DNA of 38,303 bases from an uncultured Opitutaceae bacterium (lineage in GTDB: Bacteria > Verrucomicrobiota > Verrucomicrobiia > Opitutales > Opitutaceae), in the NCBI GenBank assembly GCA_903919205.1, contig CAIXHE010000047.1, positions 1-38,303 of the forward strand, read 5' to 3'. Positions 24,446-32,968 of the stretch are shown piece after piece. The notes under the pieces are model-generated. The model had not been told where the DNA came from, searched no databases, and saw only the letters and a program-made list of their open reading frames with translations. How positions within the stretch are numbered: the first letter of the stretch is position 1; each line of letters starts with the position of its first letter. Made by a program: the position numbers and the translations under genes.

Positions 24446-25893
24446 GCGTGAGCAATCCCCTCGCCAACGCGGACCTGCTGCCCGTTCCCGCCGAGAGGCG
24501 CACGTGGCGCGTGGGCAGCTACGCGGCCCTGTGGATCTCCATGTCCGCGTGCGTGCCCACGTACATGCTCGCCTCGTCGCTCGTCGGGGGAGGCATGAAC
24601 TGGTGGCAGGCGATCCTCACCATCTTCCTCGGCAACGCGATCGTGCTCGTGCCCATACTGCTCAACGCGGACGCCGGCACCCGCTACGGCATACCCTTCC
24701 CCGTCTTTTGCAGGGCCTCGTTCGGCACGGTCGGGGCCAACGTCCCGGCGGTCCTGCGCGGCCTGGTCGCCTGCGGCTGGTTCGGCATCCAGGCGTGGAT
24801 CGGGGGCGACGCCCTCCACAAGATCCTGGAGCTCTGCTACCCCTCGATGGCATCCCCGGCGGGATCGGGCGCGCTTGGGATCACCGCCTCGCAGTTCGCC
24901 TGCTTCCTCGCCTTCTGGGGCGTGAACATGTGGGTGGTGTACCGGGGCATCGACTCGATACGCGTCCTCCTGAACATCAAGGCGCCGCTGCTGATAGCCC
25001 TCGGGGTCGCCTTCCTCGTCTGGGCGCACCGCAGCGCGGGCGGATTCGGCCCCATGCTCTCGCAGCCGTCGGCCTTCGCGACCGGCCAGCCCCACGCCGG
25101 CCAGTTCATGGCCTTCTTCATCCCGGCGCTGACCGGGATGGTCGGATTCTGGGCCACCCTCTCCCTCAACATCCCCGACTTCTCGCGCTACGCCGCGTCC
25201 CAGCGCGACCAGGTCCTGGGACAGGCCCTCGGGCTGCCGCTTGCCATGGCCTTCTACGCGTTCATCGGCGTAGCGGTGACCTCGGCCACGGCGGTCATCT
25301 TCGGGAAGACGATCTGGGACCCGATCGAGGTGCTCGTGCACTTCAGGAACCCCGCGGTGCTCGTGCCGGCGATGGTGGCCGTGTGCGTCGCCACGCTCGC
25401 CACCAACATCGCCGCCAACGTGGTGTCGCCCGCCAACGACTTCTCGAACCTGGCGCCGCGCTGGATCTCCTTCCGCACGGGCGGCCTCATCACCGGGCTT
25501 CTCGGCATCGCCATGATGCCCTGGAAGCTCGTGGCGGACCCGAGCGGCTACATCTTCACCTGGCTGGTCGGCTACAGCGCGCTGCTGGGGCCGATCGGCG
25601 GGATCATGATCGCCGACTACTTCGCCTACCGCCGGCGCGTGCTTGACGTGGCCGCGCTCTATGACGCCTCGGGCTGCTACCGCTACACCGGGGGCTGGAG
25701 CCTCGCCGCGGTGGCCGCGTTCGTCCTCTCGGTGCTGCCCAACCTGCCGGGCTTCCTGGTCCAGGTCGGCTGCCTGGCCCCGTCAGCGGTGCCGTCCCTC
25801 CTGCTCGCCCTCTACGGCTACGCCTGGTTCGCGGGCTTCGCGATAGCGTTTGTGGTGTACCTCGTCCTGCGCAAGCTCTTCCCCCTCCTCTGA
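24442..25893 (+). CDS. NCS1-family nucleobase permease (uracil/cytosine/allantoin-type)
   Basis: 483 residues from GTG at 24442, overlapping the mbfA stop; GTG 24448 is an alternative. About twelve membrane spans. NCS1 landmarks include '[37 protein letters not shown]', '[41 protein letters not shown]', '[11 protein letters not shown]', '[19 protein letters not shown]' and '[12 protein letters not shown]'. Proteins of this group carry uracil, cytosine, allantoin, hydantoins or related bases with Na+ or H+. The locus context suggests uracil/thymine, or a dihydropyrimidine or hydantoin. It lies in the inner membrane. Four bases separate it from the aminotransferase. Confidence 0.93.
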   Translation: MSVSNPLANADLLPVPAERRTWRVGSYAALWISMSACVPTYMLASSLVGGGMNWWQAILTIFLGNAIVLVPILLNADAGTRYGIPFPVFCRASFGTVGANVPAVLRGLVACGWFGIQAWIGGDALHKILELCYPSMASPAGSGALGITASQFACFLAFWGVNMWVVYRGIDSIRVLLNIKAPLLIALGVAFLVWAHRSAGGFGPMLSQPSAFATGQPHAGQFMAFFIPALTGMVGFWATLSLNIPDFSRYAASQRDQVLGQALGLPLAMAFYAFIGVAVTSATAVIFGKTIWDPIEVLVHFRNPAVLVPAMVAVCVATLATNIAANVVSPANDFSNLAPRWISFRTGGLITGLLGIAMMPWKLVADPSGYIFTWLVGYSALLGPIGGIMIADYFAYRRRVLDVAALYDASGCYRYTGGWSLAAVAAFVLSVLPNLPGFLVQVGCLAPSAVPSLLLALYGYAWFAGFAIAFVVYLVLRKLFPLL

Positions 25894-25897
25894 AGCC

Positions 25898-27238
25898 ATG
25901 AAAGACATCCCGCTCCCCCCGTCCAGCCACGTCCCCCAGCCGTACACAGGTCCGTCCGCGGAGGAGGTCCTGGCGCTGCGCAAGGAGTACCTGAGCCCCT
26001 CCATTTTCCACTACTACAAGAAGCCCATCATGATCGTGGAGGGCCGCGCGCAGTGGCTGTTCGACGAGAAGGGCCGCCGCTACCTGGACGGCATCGGGGG
26101 CATCGTCACCGTCAGCTGCGGGCACTGCCACCCCCACATCGTCGCCGCCGCCCACCGCCAGAACGAGCTCCTGCAGCACACCACGACCATCTACCTCAAC
26201 CCGAACATCGCGCTCTACGCCAGGGAGCTGGCGGCCCGCATGCCCGGCGACCTGAAGGTGGTCTACCTCGTGAACTCGGGCTCGGAGGCCAACGACCTGG
26301 CCGCCATGATGGCGCGGGCGTACACGGGCTGCTACGACCTCATCTCGCTGCGCAACAGCTACCACGGGGGCAGCCAATCGACCATGGGCCTCACGTCCCA
26401 CCACACCTGGAAGTTCAACGTGCCCCACAGCTTCGGCGTCCACCACTCGGTGCTCCCCGACCTCTACCGCGGGCCCTACGGCAAGGACGACCCGGACGCG
26501 GGCCGCAAGTACGCCGAGGACGTGAAGAGCCTGATCCAGTTCGGGACGTCCGGCCGGATCGCGGGCTTCATCGCCGAGTCGATCCAGGGCGTGGGCGGCA
26601 CGGTGGTCTTCCCCGACCACTACCTGAAGCACGCCTACGAGCACGTCCGCGCCGCCGGCGGCCTGTGCATCGCCGACGAGGTGCAGTCGGGCTTCGGGCG
26701 CACGGGCACCCACTTCTGGGGCTTCGAGACCCAGGGGGTGATCCCGGACATCGTCACCATGGCGAAGGGCATCGGCAACGGCTGCGCCATGGCGGCGGTC
26801 GTCACGACGGCGAAGATCGCAAACGCCCTCACCTCCCGAATCCACTTCAACACGTTCGGCGGCAACCCGGTGGCGTGCGCGCAGGCCCGGGCGGTGCTCG
26901 AGGTGATCGAGCGCGAGGGGCTGCAGGCCAACTCGCTGGCGATCGGCGCCTACCTGAAGGAGGGCTTCGGCCGCCTGGCCGAGAAGCACTCGCTGATCGG
27001 CGACATCCGGGGCCTCGGCCTCATGCTGGGCGTGGAGCTCGTCAAGGACCGAAGTACGAAGGAGCCCGCCAAGGAGGAGTGCGCGCAGGTGTTCGAGACC
27101 TGCAAGGACCTCGGCCTGCTGATCGGCAAGGGCGGACTGTGGGGCAACACCCTGCGCATCAAGCCCCCGATGATCTTCACGAGGAGCGACGCAGACTTCA
27201 TGCTCGCCGTGCTCGACGAGGCCCTGGCCTCGGCCTAG
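25898..27238 (+). CDS. Class III PLP aminotransferase (AGXT2-like; beta-alanine / beta-aminoisobutyrate transaminase candidate)
   Basis: 446 residues. Motifs include 'SPSIFHYYKKPIMIVEGRAQWLFDEKGRRYLDGIGGIVTVSCGHCHPHI', 'VYLVNSGSEANDLA', 'SYHGGSQSTMGLTS', 'CIADEVQSGFGRTGTHFWGFETQGVIPDIVTMAKGIGNG' with PLP-binding K290, and 'HFNTFGGNPVACAQARAVLEVI'. The 'SPSIFHYYKKP' opening and overall sequence resemble mitochondrial alanine-glyoxylate aminotransferase 2, which also uses beta-aminoisobutyrate. In this operon it most likely removes the amino group of beta-alanine or beta-aminoisobutyrate to give (methyl)malonate semialdehyde for MmsA, with pyruvate or glyoxylate as acceptor. Substrate assignment is inference. 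The start lies four bases after the permease stop; its stop shares CTAG with the convergent lipoprotein gene. Confidence 0.92.
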   Translation: MKDIPLPPSSHVPQPYTGPSAEEVLALRKEYLSPSIFHYYKKPIMIVEGRAQWLFDEKGRRYLDGIGGIVTVSCGHCHPHIVAAAHRQNELLQHTTTIYLNPNIALYARELAARMPGDLKVVYLVNSGSEANDLAAMMARAYTGCYDLISLRNSYHGGSQSTMGLTSHHTWKFNVPHSFGVHHSVLPDLYRGPYGKDDPDAGRKYAEDVKSLIQFGTSGRIAGFIAESIQGVGGTVVFPDHYLKHAYEHVRAAGGLCIADEVQSGFGRTGTHFWGFETQGVIPDIVTMAKGIGNGCAMAAVVTTAKIANALTSRIHFNTFGGNPVACAQARAVLEVIEREGLQANSLAIGAYLKEGFGRLAEKHSLIGDIRGLGLMLGVELVKDRSTKEPAKEECAQVFETCKDLGLLIGKGGLWGNTLRIKPPMIFTRSDADFMLAVLDEALASA

Positions 27239-28092
27239 GGCACCTTCAGGTCCATCCCGATCTTCAGCGGCGCGCCCTCGCTCGGCAGGAGGTCTCGGTT
27301 CGCCTCGAGCAGCTGCCGCCATTTCGAGCGGGAGCCGTAGTAGCGCTGGGCGAGGCTAAAGAGCGTGTCGCCCCGTGCCACCGTGTGGTGGCGCACGGCG
27401 GAGGCGGCCTTGGCGGGGCGGCTCGGCGCCTCCGCGGGGGCCTGCGGGGCGTCGGAGATGGCCGAGGCCGCGTCGGCCGCCTCCACCGGGGCGAGGGAGA
27501 TCGGCGAGCCCGTGGCCGGAGCGGGAGTCGGGGCCTCGGCGATTGCCTGCGGCGAGGGCAGCGAGGCTATGTCGATCGTGCTCGAGTGGGTGGCGGGCAT
27601 CGGCGCCCCCGCCCGCAGGGCGACGTTCTCCGCCCGCAACTCTGCGTTCTCGCGCTCCAGCCTCTCGACCTGCTCCTCAAGGCCCAGGTGCTGGGTCTGG
27701 CTCTCGAGCGGCTGGCCCGGCAGGGCCCGGGCGAACTCGCGCCTGGCCGCGTCGATCAGCCCCCGCACGTAGACGGCCTGCTTCGAGTTCGGCTCGAGCT
27801 CGAGGTACTTGCGGAAGTGGTAGATCGCGTAGATCGGGTCCTTGATGTGGTTCAGGTAGATCAGGCCCGCGTCCAGGTTCGACTCGGGGGCCGCGTCGCC
27901 CCTTCGGTCGATCGTCTTGAGGTAGGCGGCAAGGGCCTCGTCCCAGCGGCCCTGGCGCTCCATCTGCTGGCCCTCGCGGTAGCTCGAGTCGTCCATCTCG
28001 GAGGAGAGCGACGTGGTGTCGCCGCCGCAGCCAGGCCCCAGGCAGAGCGCGAGGAGCGCTGCGCAGAGGAGGAAGTTTGAACGCGGGTGCAT
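27235..28092 (-). CDS. Lipoprotein with TPR-like region, coiled coil and C-terminal LysM domain
   Basis: 285 residues. A lipoprotein signal ends at C22 (lipobox LGPGC). Residues about 36-120 are helical TPR-like repeats ('GQQMERQGRWDEALAAYLKTIDR', 'IYAIYHFRKYLELEPNSKQAVYV'). A short leucine/glutamate coiled coil (LEEQVERLERENAELRAEN, about 137-160) and an Ala/Pro-rich linker follow. The C-terminal LysM motif reads 'HTVARGDTLFSLAQRYYGSRSKWRQLLEANRDLL ... LKIGMDLKVP', a peptidoglycan-binding fold. It probably tethers an envelope assembly to the cell wall. It shares the CTAG stop with the aminotransferase and is divergent from kdsD. Confidence 0.88.
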   Translation of the reverse strand: MHPRSNFLLCAALLALCLGPGCGGDTTSLSSEMDDSSYREGQQMERQGRWDEALAAYLKTIDRRGDAAPESNLDAGLIYLNHIKDPIYAIYHFRKYLELEPNSKQAVYVRGLIDAARREFARALPGQPLESQTQHLGLEEQVERLERENAELRAENVALRAGAPMPATHSSTIDIASLPSPQAIAEAPTPAPATGSPISLAPVEAADAASAISDAPQAPAEAPSRPAKAASAVRHHTVARGDTLFSLAQRYYGSRSKWRQLLEANRDLLPSEGAPLKIGMDLKVP

Positions 28093-28192
28093 CTTTCGGC
28101 GAAAGGGATTGAATGGTCCGGCCGGGCCGATAAATTTCCCCTTCTAGCGTCTCAACTCAAACTTAAACCGGATTAGACAACAACAGGCGTTG

Positions 28193-29182
28193 ATGGCCAT
28201 TGTAGCTAAAACCGCGCTCGCCCGTGCCCGGCAGTGCATCCGGATCGAGTGCGACGCCCTCAAGGCCACCTCGCGGTCCCTGGGGGCGGGCTTCGTGGCC
28301 ACGGCCCGGGCGGTGGAGGAGACCCTCGCCGAGGGCGGGAAGCTCGTCTTCAGCGGCGTGGGCAAGTCCGCACACATCGCCGGGAAGGTGGCCGCCACCT
28401 TCAACAGCACGGGGGTCTCCTCCTGCTTCCTCGACCCGACCCAGGCCCTCCACGGCGACCTCGGGCTCTGCGACGAGGGCGACCTGGCGATCCTCCTGAG
28501 CAACAGCGGCCAGTCCGACGAGCTCCTTAGGCTGCTGCCGCTGCTCAAGCGCTTCGGCCTGAGGGTGGTGGCCTTCACCGGCAACGCCCGCTCGGAGCTC
28601 GCGGCGAGCGCGGATTTCCAGCTGGTCTACCGGGTCGACCGGGAGGCCTGCCCGCTCAAGCTCGCGCCGACGGCCAGCACCACCGCCGCGCTCGCCCTCG
28701 GCGACGCGCTGGCGATGGTGCTCATGGAGTCCCGCGGGATGACGCGCGACGACTTCGCCAAGTACCACCCGGCGGGAAACCTCGGCCGCATCCTGCTGCT
28801 GCGCGCGCGCGACATCATGCGCAGCGGGGAGAGGCTGCCCGTGGCCCCGGACTCGGTGACCGTGCAGGAGGCGATCCTCGCCATGACCCGCGCCAAGAGC
28901 GGCAGCATCGCCCTCGTCAGGGCCCCGAGCGGCAAGCTCTCGGGGATCCTCACCGACGGTGACTTCAGGCGCTCCGCCCTCAGCGGGCCGGGCTTCCTCT
29001 CGAGGCCGGTCTCCGACTTCATGACACGCTCGCCCAAGGTGATCCGCGACGACGCGATGGGCGTCGACGCGCTGCGCCTCTTCGAGCTCCACAAGATCGA
29101 CGACTTGATCGTGGTCGACACCGGCGGCAGGCCCGTGGGCCTGATCGACGGGCAGGATCTTCCCAAGTACAAGATCGTGTGA
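28193..29182 (+). CDS. kdsD: KpsF/GutQ-family arabinose-5-phosphate isomerase (SIS + two CBS domains)
   Basis: 329 residues from ATG at 28193. The SIS domain (about 30-175) contains 'GGKLVFSGVGKSAHIAGKVAATFNSTGVSSCFLDPTQALHGDLGL', 'LLSNSGQSDELLRLLPLLKRFGLRVVAFTGN' and 'APTASTTAALALGDALAMVLMESRGMTRDDFAKYHPAGNLGR', with the conserved His of ALHGDLG and of KYHPAG. Two CBS repeats follow ('DIMRSGERLPVAPDSVTVQEAILAM', 'DFMTRSPKVIRDDAMGVDALRLFE'). The family interconverts D-ribulose-5-phosphate and D-arabinose-5-phosphate, the first step to Kdo of LPS. No kdsA or kdsB is adjacent. Its stop overlaps the start of the GFO oxidoreductase (GTGA). Confidence 0.94.
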   Translation: MAIVAKTALARARQCIRIECDALKATSRSLGAGFVATARAVEETLAEGGKLVFSGVGKSAHIAGKVAATFNSTGVSSCFLDPTQALHGDLGLCDEGDLAILLSNSGQSDELLRLLPLLKRFGLRVVAFTGNARSELAASADFQLVYRVDREACPLKLAPTASTTAALALGDALAMVLMESRGMTRDDFAKYHPAGNLGRILLLRARDIMRSGERLPVAPDSVTVQEAILAMTRAKSGSIALVRAPSGKLSGILTDGDFRRSALSGPGFLSRPVSDFMTRSPKVIRDDAMGVDALRLFELHKIDDLIVVDTGGRPVGLIDGQDLPKYKIV

Positions 29183-30432
29183 GCCACACGCTCAGAGTCG
29201 GCATCATCGGCATGGGCGGCTTCGCGGGCTCGCACCACACCACGGTGGCCCGCCTGGAGGAGCGCGGCGCGCTCAAGCTCGTCTGCACGTGCGACCCGAG
29301 GGCCGCGGAGTTTGGGTCCGAGCGCGAGGCCCTCCGCTTCGCGGCGCGCGGCGTGCGCGTGTTCAACGACTACCGCTCGATGCTGGACGCATGCGCCGGA
29401 GAGCTCGACTACGTGGCCATCCCCACCCCGATCCACCTCCACGCCGAGATGCACGAGGCGGTCACCGCCCGCGGGATCCCCACCTACCTGGAGAAGCCCC
29501 CCACCCTCGACCACGCGGAGCTGGACCGGATGATCGCGGCCGACACCCGCGCCCGGAAATCCTCCATGGTGGGCTTCAACTTCATTGTCGAGAGGAGCCG
29601 CCAGGCCCTGAAGGAGCGGCTGCTCTCGGGGGAGTTCGGGGCGATCCGCGGCGGCACGCTGGGCGCCGTATGGCCGCGCCCCTCGGAGTACTTCACTCGA
29701 AACGGGTGGTCGGGCCGGCTTCTGGTCGACGGCCGCATCGTGCTCGACTCCTGCTTCGGCAACACCATGGCCCACTTCGTGCACAACATGCTCTTCTGGA
29801 CGGGGACGCCCGGCCTCTACAGCTGGGCCGAGATCGCCGCCGTGAGGGCCGAGCTCTACCGGGCGCACGGCATCGAGGGCGCAGACACGTTCTTCGTCGA
29901 GGCGGACCTGGTGAGCGGGTGCACGCTGCGCTTCGCGCTCTCGCTGGCGGGAAGCGGGCCCGGGACCAGCACCGAGACCGTCATCTGCGACCGGGCCGTC
30001 CTCAAGTACGCCGTGGGCGGCCAGATCGAGATTTCGTGGAAGGACGGGCGATCGGAGAGGATCTCCGGTGAGCCCTTCGACGGGCTCGAGGAGAACCACC
30101 TCGCGTTCGGCCGCTACCTTCGCGGGGAGATCCCGAGGCCGGCCACCACCCTCGAGGACTCGAGGCCGCTCGTCGTCCTGAACGACCTGGCCCACATCTC
30201 GAGCGGCTCGATCGCGCCGATACCCGCCCACCTGGTCTCCCACGAGCTCGATGCCAAGGAGCAGAAGGACTACCTGGCGGTGTCCGACTTCGCGAGGGTC
30301 GTGGACCAGTTCCTCTCGCGGGGGGTGTGGCCGAGCTACCTGGGCTGGCGCAGGGACAACGGTGAGGTCGTGACCCCCTCGGACCTGCCCCGCTTCGGCG
30401 CGGTCGTGCGCGCCATGGCCGGCCGGCTCTAG
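29179..30432 (+). CDS. GFO/IDH/MocA family oxidoreductase, cotranscribed with kdsD
   Basis: 417 residues from GTG at 29179, inside the kdsD stop. Rossmann start 'LRVGIIGMGGFAGSHHTTVARLEE', then 'CAGELDYVAIPTPIHLHAEMHEAVTARGIPTYLEKPPTLDHAELDRMI' with the EKP lysine. The C-terminal sheet domain has 'DGRIVLDSCFGNTMAHFVHNMLFWTG'. The protein is longer than usual, with an extra C-terminal part (about 345-417: 'EQKDYLAVSDFARVVDQFLSRGVWPSYLGWRRDNGEV'). It presumably oxidises or reduces a sugar or cyclitol with NAD(P). Coupling with arabinose-5-phosphate isomerase suggests a role in an envelope sugar pathway, but the substrate cannot be read from the sequence. Confidence 0.86.
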   Translation: MSHTLRVGIIGMGGFAGSHHTTVARLEERGALKLVCTCDPRAAEFGSEREALRFAARGVRVFNDYRSMLDACAGELDYVAIPTPIHLHAEMHEAVTARGIPTYLEKPPTLDHAELDRMIAADTRARKSSMVGFNFIVERSRQALKERLLSGEFGAIRGGTLGAVWPRPSEYFTRNGWSGRLLVDGRIVLDSCFGNTMAHFVHNMLFWTGTPGLYSWAEIAAVRAELYRAHGIEGADTFFVEADLVSGCTLRFALSLAGSGPGTSTETVICDRAVLKYAVGGQIEISWKDGRSERISGEPFDGLEENHLAFGRYLRGEIPRPATTLEDSRPLVVLNDLAHISSGSIAPIPAHLVSHELDAKEQKDYLAVSDFARVVDQFLSRGVWPSYLGWRRDNGEVVTPSDLPRFGAVVRAMAGRL

Positions 30433-30461
30433 GCCGGGGCCACCCGGGCCCTTTACTTGCA

Positions 30462-30482
30462 GCCCCAGTTGGGGCATCTTTG
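30462..30482 (+). promoter_or_regulatory. Hairpin between GFO gene and fumarase
   Basis: gcccc-agtt-ggggc (30462-30475) is a perfect 5-bp stem with a four-base loop, followed by atcttt. It lies 29 bases after the GFO stop and 11 bases before the fumarase ATG. It could be a weak terminator. Because the 3' arm holds the only purine-rich (gggg) segment near the start, it could instead mask a ribosome-binding site. Both readings are tentative. Confidence 0.35.
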
Positions 30483-30486
30483 ACCC

Positions 30487-32148
30487 ATGCCGACGCCGCC
30501 GTTCACCTACCAGGAACCGCTGCCCCTCTCCAAGGACGCGACCGAGTACCGCCTGCTGTCCAGGGACGGCGTCTCGACCACCCAGTTCGAGGGCCGCGAG
30601 ATCCTCAAGGTGGAGCCGGCGGCCCTCGCCTACCTGGCCCAGAACGCCTTCCGCGACAGCGCCTTCATGCTGCGCACGAGCCACCTGAGGCAGCTGGCGG
30701 CGATCCTGGACGATCCCGAGGCCTCGGCCAACGACCGCTACGTGGCGCTGACGCTCCTGAAGAACGCCGAGATCGCGGCCGAGGGCATACTGCCCATGTG
30801 CCAGGACACGGGCACGGCCGCCATCTTCGCCAAGAAGGGCGAGGCCGTGTGGACCGGCGCGAACGACGCAGAGTGGCTGAGCCGAGGCGTGTACGAGTGC
30901 TTCACGAAGGAGAACCTCCGGTACTCGCAGACGGCCCCCCTCGACATGTACAACGAGGTGAACACGGGCACCAACCTGCCCGCGCAGATCGACGTGCTCT
31001 CGACGACCGGCTCGCAGTACGACTTCCTGTTCGTCTCCAAGGGCGGCGGCTCCGCGAACAAGATGCTGTTCTTCCAGGAGACGAAGGCGCTCCTGAACCC
31101 GAAGAGCCTGGAGAAGTTCATCACGGAGAAGCTGCCCCTCCTCGGGACCTCCGCCTGCCCTCCGTACCACCTCGTGTTCGTCATCGGCGGCACGAGCGCC
31201 GAGGCCTGCATGAAGACCCTCAAGCTCGCGACGACCCGCTACCTGGACACGCTGCCCACCGAGGGCAACGCGCTCGGGCAGGCGTTCCGGGACCTCGAGT
31301 GGGAGGCCAAGGTGATGGAGATCGCGCGCCAGACGGGCATCGGCGCGCAGTTCGGCGGAAAGTACTTCGCCCTCGACGCGCGCGTCATCCGCCTGCCCCG
31401 CCACGGCGCCAGCTGCCCGGTCGGCATGGGGGTCTCCTGCTCCGCGGACCGCAACATCAAGGCGAGGATCACGCGCGACGGCATCTTCCTCGAGCAGCTC
31501 GATCCCAACCCGGGCCGCTTCATCCCCGAGTCCGAGCGCTCGCTCAAGGACACCGCCGTCGTTCCGATCGACCTCAACCGGCCGATGTCGGAAATCCAGG
31601 CCGAGCTCTCCAGGCACCCGGTGACGACCCGGGTCTCGCTCAGCGGCACGCTGGTCGTCGCCCGCGACGTCGCCCATGCCAAGCTGAAGGAGCGCGTCGA
31701 CTCAGGCAAGGGGCTGCCCGACTACATGAAGCGGTTCCCGGTGTACTACGCGGGGCCGGCCAAGACCCCGACCGGCTACGCGTCGGGCTCCTTCGGGCCC
31801 ACCACGGCCGGCCGCATGGACTCGTACGTCGACCTGTTCCAGTCGCTCGGCGGCTCGCTGGTCATGCTCGCCAAGGGCAACCGCAGCGCGGCCGTCACCG
31901 CCGCCTGCAAGAAGCACGGCGGATTCTACCTCGGAAGCGTCGGGGGTCCCGCGGCGATCCTCGCCAAGGAGAACATCTCGAAGGTCGAGGTGCTCGAGTA
32001 CGCGGAGCTCGGCATGGAGGCCGTCTGGAAGATCGAGGTGCACGACTTCCCCGCCTTCATCCTGGTCGACGACAAGGGCAACGACTTCTTCGTGAACACG
32101 TGCGGGGCCTGCGTTCCGCAGGTCCAACTTCGGCAGCAGTCGAACTAG
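30487..32148 (+). CDS. fumA: Class I (iron-sulfur) fumarate hydratase
   Basis: 553 residues, the length of FumA/FumB-type single-chain enzymes. The N-terminal alpha domain and C-terminal beta domain are both present. The three [4Fe-4S] ligands fall at C105 ('[11 protein letters not shown]'), C224 ('[16 protein letters not shown]') and C318 ('GVSCSADRN'), the same positions as in E. coli FumA. Other landmarks are '[17 protein letters not shown]', '[21 protein letters not shown]', '[19 protein letters not shown]' and '[25 protein letters not shown]'. It hydrates fumarate to L-malate in the TCA cycle and is oxygen-sensitive, so it depends on Fe-S assembly such as SufU-SufS. The product is cytoplasmic. 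Confidence 0.97.
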   Translation: MPTPPFTYQEPLPLSKDATEYRLLSRDGVSTTQFEGREILKVEPAALAYLAQNAFRDSAFMLRTSHLRQLAAILDDPEASANDRYVALTLLKNAEIAAEGILPMCQDTGTAAIFAKKGEAVWTGANDAEWLSRGVYECFTKENLRYSQTAPLDMYNEVNTGTNLPAQIDVLSTTGSQYDFLFVSKGGGSANKMLFFQETKALLNPKSLEKFITEKLPLLGTSACPPYHLVFVIGGTSAEACMKTLKLATTRYLDTLPTEGNALGQAFRDLEWEAKVMEIARQTGIGAQFGGKYFALDARVIRLPRHGASCPVGMGVSCSADRNIKARITRDGIFLEQLDPNPGRFIPESERSLKDTAVVPIDLNRPMSEIQAELSRHPVTTRVSLSGTLVVARDVAHAKLKERVDSGKGLPDYMKRFPVYYAGPAKTPTGYASGSFGPTTAGRMDSYVDLFQSLGGSLVMLAKGNRSAAVTAACKKHGGFYLGSVGGPAAILAKENISKVEVLEYAELGMEAVWKIEVHDFPAFILVDDKGNDFFVNTCGACVPQVQLRQQSN

Positions 32149-32158
32149 GCGCCGGGCC

Positions 32159-32968
32159 CTAGAACCTGAAGCCGACCACCGAGCGCTCGTTGGACTCGTA
32201 GCGGTCCATCGACTCGTAGATGCGCTCGCTGTCGCCGTGCACCTTGGTCGGGTCCCCGGCGACGAGACGGGTGGCCGAGGGCAGCGCGGACTCGAGCAGC
32301 CTCGAGCGGCGTACCTCAAGGGGATCGGTGTGGAGGAGGGGCTCGCTCATCGACAGGCGCGGGGCCTGGGCGGCGGCCTCGAACTCGCGGTCCGCACCGA
32401 ACATCCCGTGGACCGCGGTGTCCGGCATCGCCTGGTGGAAGTCCGCCAGCATCGCGGACACGCTGTCGGAGAAGGGGGTTCGGGCGGGGGCCTCGGAGGA
32501 CGACGACACGGGCGCCGGGGACACGTGCGAGACCGAGCCCACGGTCACGAGATCCCTGCGCGCCTCGGCAATGGCCGACGGCACGGGCGCCGGCGCCCTG
32601 GCGGCGACGCTCTCGGGTGCACGGGGCTTCTGGACAAGGGCCTGCTCCAGGCGAGCCGGGGCCGTCTTGGCCAAGCTTCGAGAGGACGCCGCATGGACGG
32701 CAGCGGGGGAATCGACTCCCACGTAATGATAGCCCGCCCAGGCCACCGCGGCAGCCGCCGCGGCCCCGAAGGGAAGCCGGCTGCGCCTGAGGATGGCAAA
32801 GGCGCCGTAGAGGCCGTCCCAGACGGTCCGGCGACCCACGATGGCGGACAGTTGCTTGGCCCTCATCTCGGACTCAAAACGCGCCCAGAACTCCGCGGGC
32901 GGACGCTCAGCCCGCTTCAGGCGGATCAAGTCTTCCACCGTGATCTTGCGTGAATCCTCGCGTTTCAT
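32159..32968 (-). CDS. Putative membrane anti-sigma factor partnered with the ECF sigma gene
   Basis: 269 residues from ATG at 32966-32968, overlapping the sigma-factor stop by ATGA. The N-terminus 'MKREDSRKITVEDLIRLKRAERPPAEFWARFESEMRAKQLSAIV' is a helical segment in the position of an anti-sigma domain. A membrane span follows (about 75-95: LPFGAAAAAAVAWAGYHYVGV) and a disordered Ala/Pro/Ser-rich periplasmic part. The protein contains no cysteine, so it lacks the HxxxCxxC zinc anti-sigma motif. The link to sigma regulation rests on gene position, translational overlap and topology, not on a recognised domain. An upstream Met (33049) would lie inside the sigma gene and was rejected. Confidence 0.7.
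   Translation of the reverse strand: MKREDSRKITVEDLIRLKRAERPPAEFWARFESEMRAKQLSAIVGRRTVWDGLYGAFAILRRSRLPFGAAAAAAVAWAGYHYVGVDSPAAVHAASSRSLAKTAPARLEQALVQKPRAPESVAARAPAPVPSAIAEARRDLVTVGSVSHVSPAPVSSSSEAPARTPFSDSVSAMLADFHQAMPDTAVHGMFGADREFEAAAQAPRLSMSEPLLHTDPLEVRRSRLLESALPSATRLVAGDPTKVHGDSERIYESMDRYESNERSVVGFRF

Noticed and set aside
28627-31677. Very long minus-strand open frame (over 1000 codons) across kdsD, the GFO gene and fumarase
   Set aside because: It lies antisense to three well-recognised genes in GC-rich DNA, where the opposite frame is easily free of stops. Its translation is Arg/Gly/Val-rich and matches no fold.
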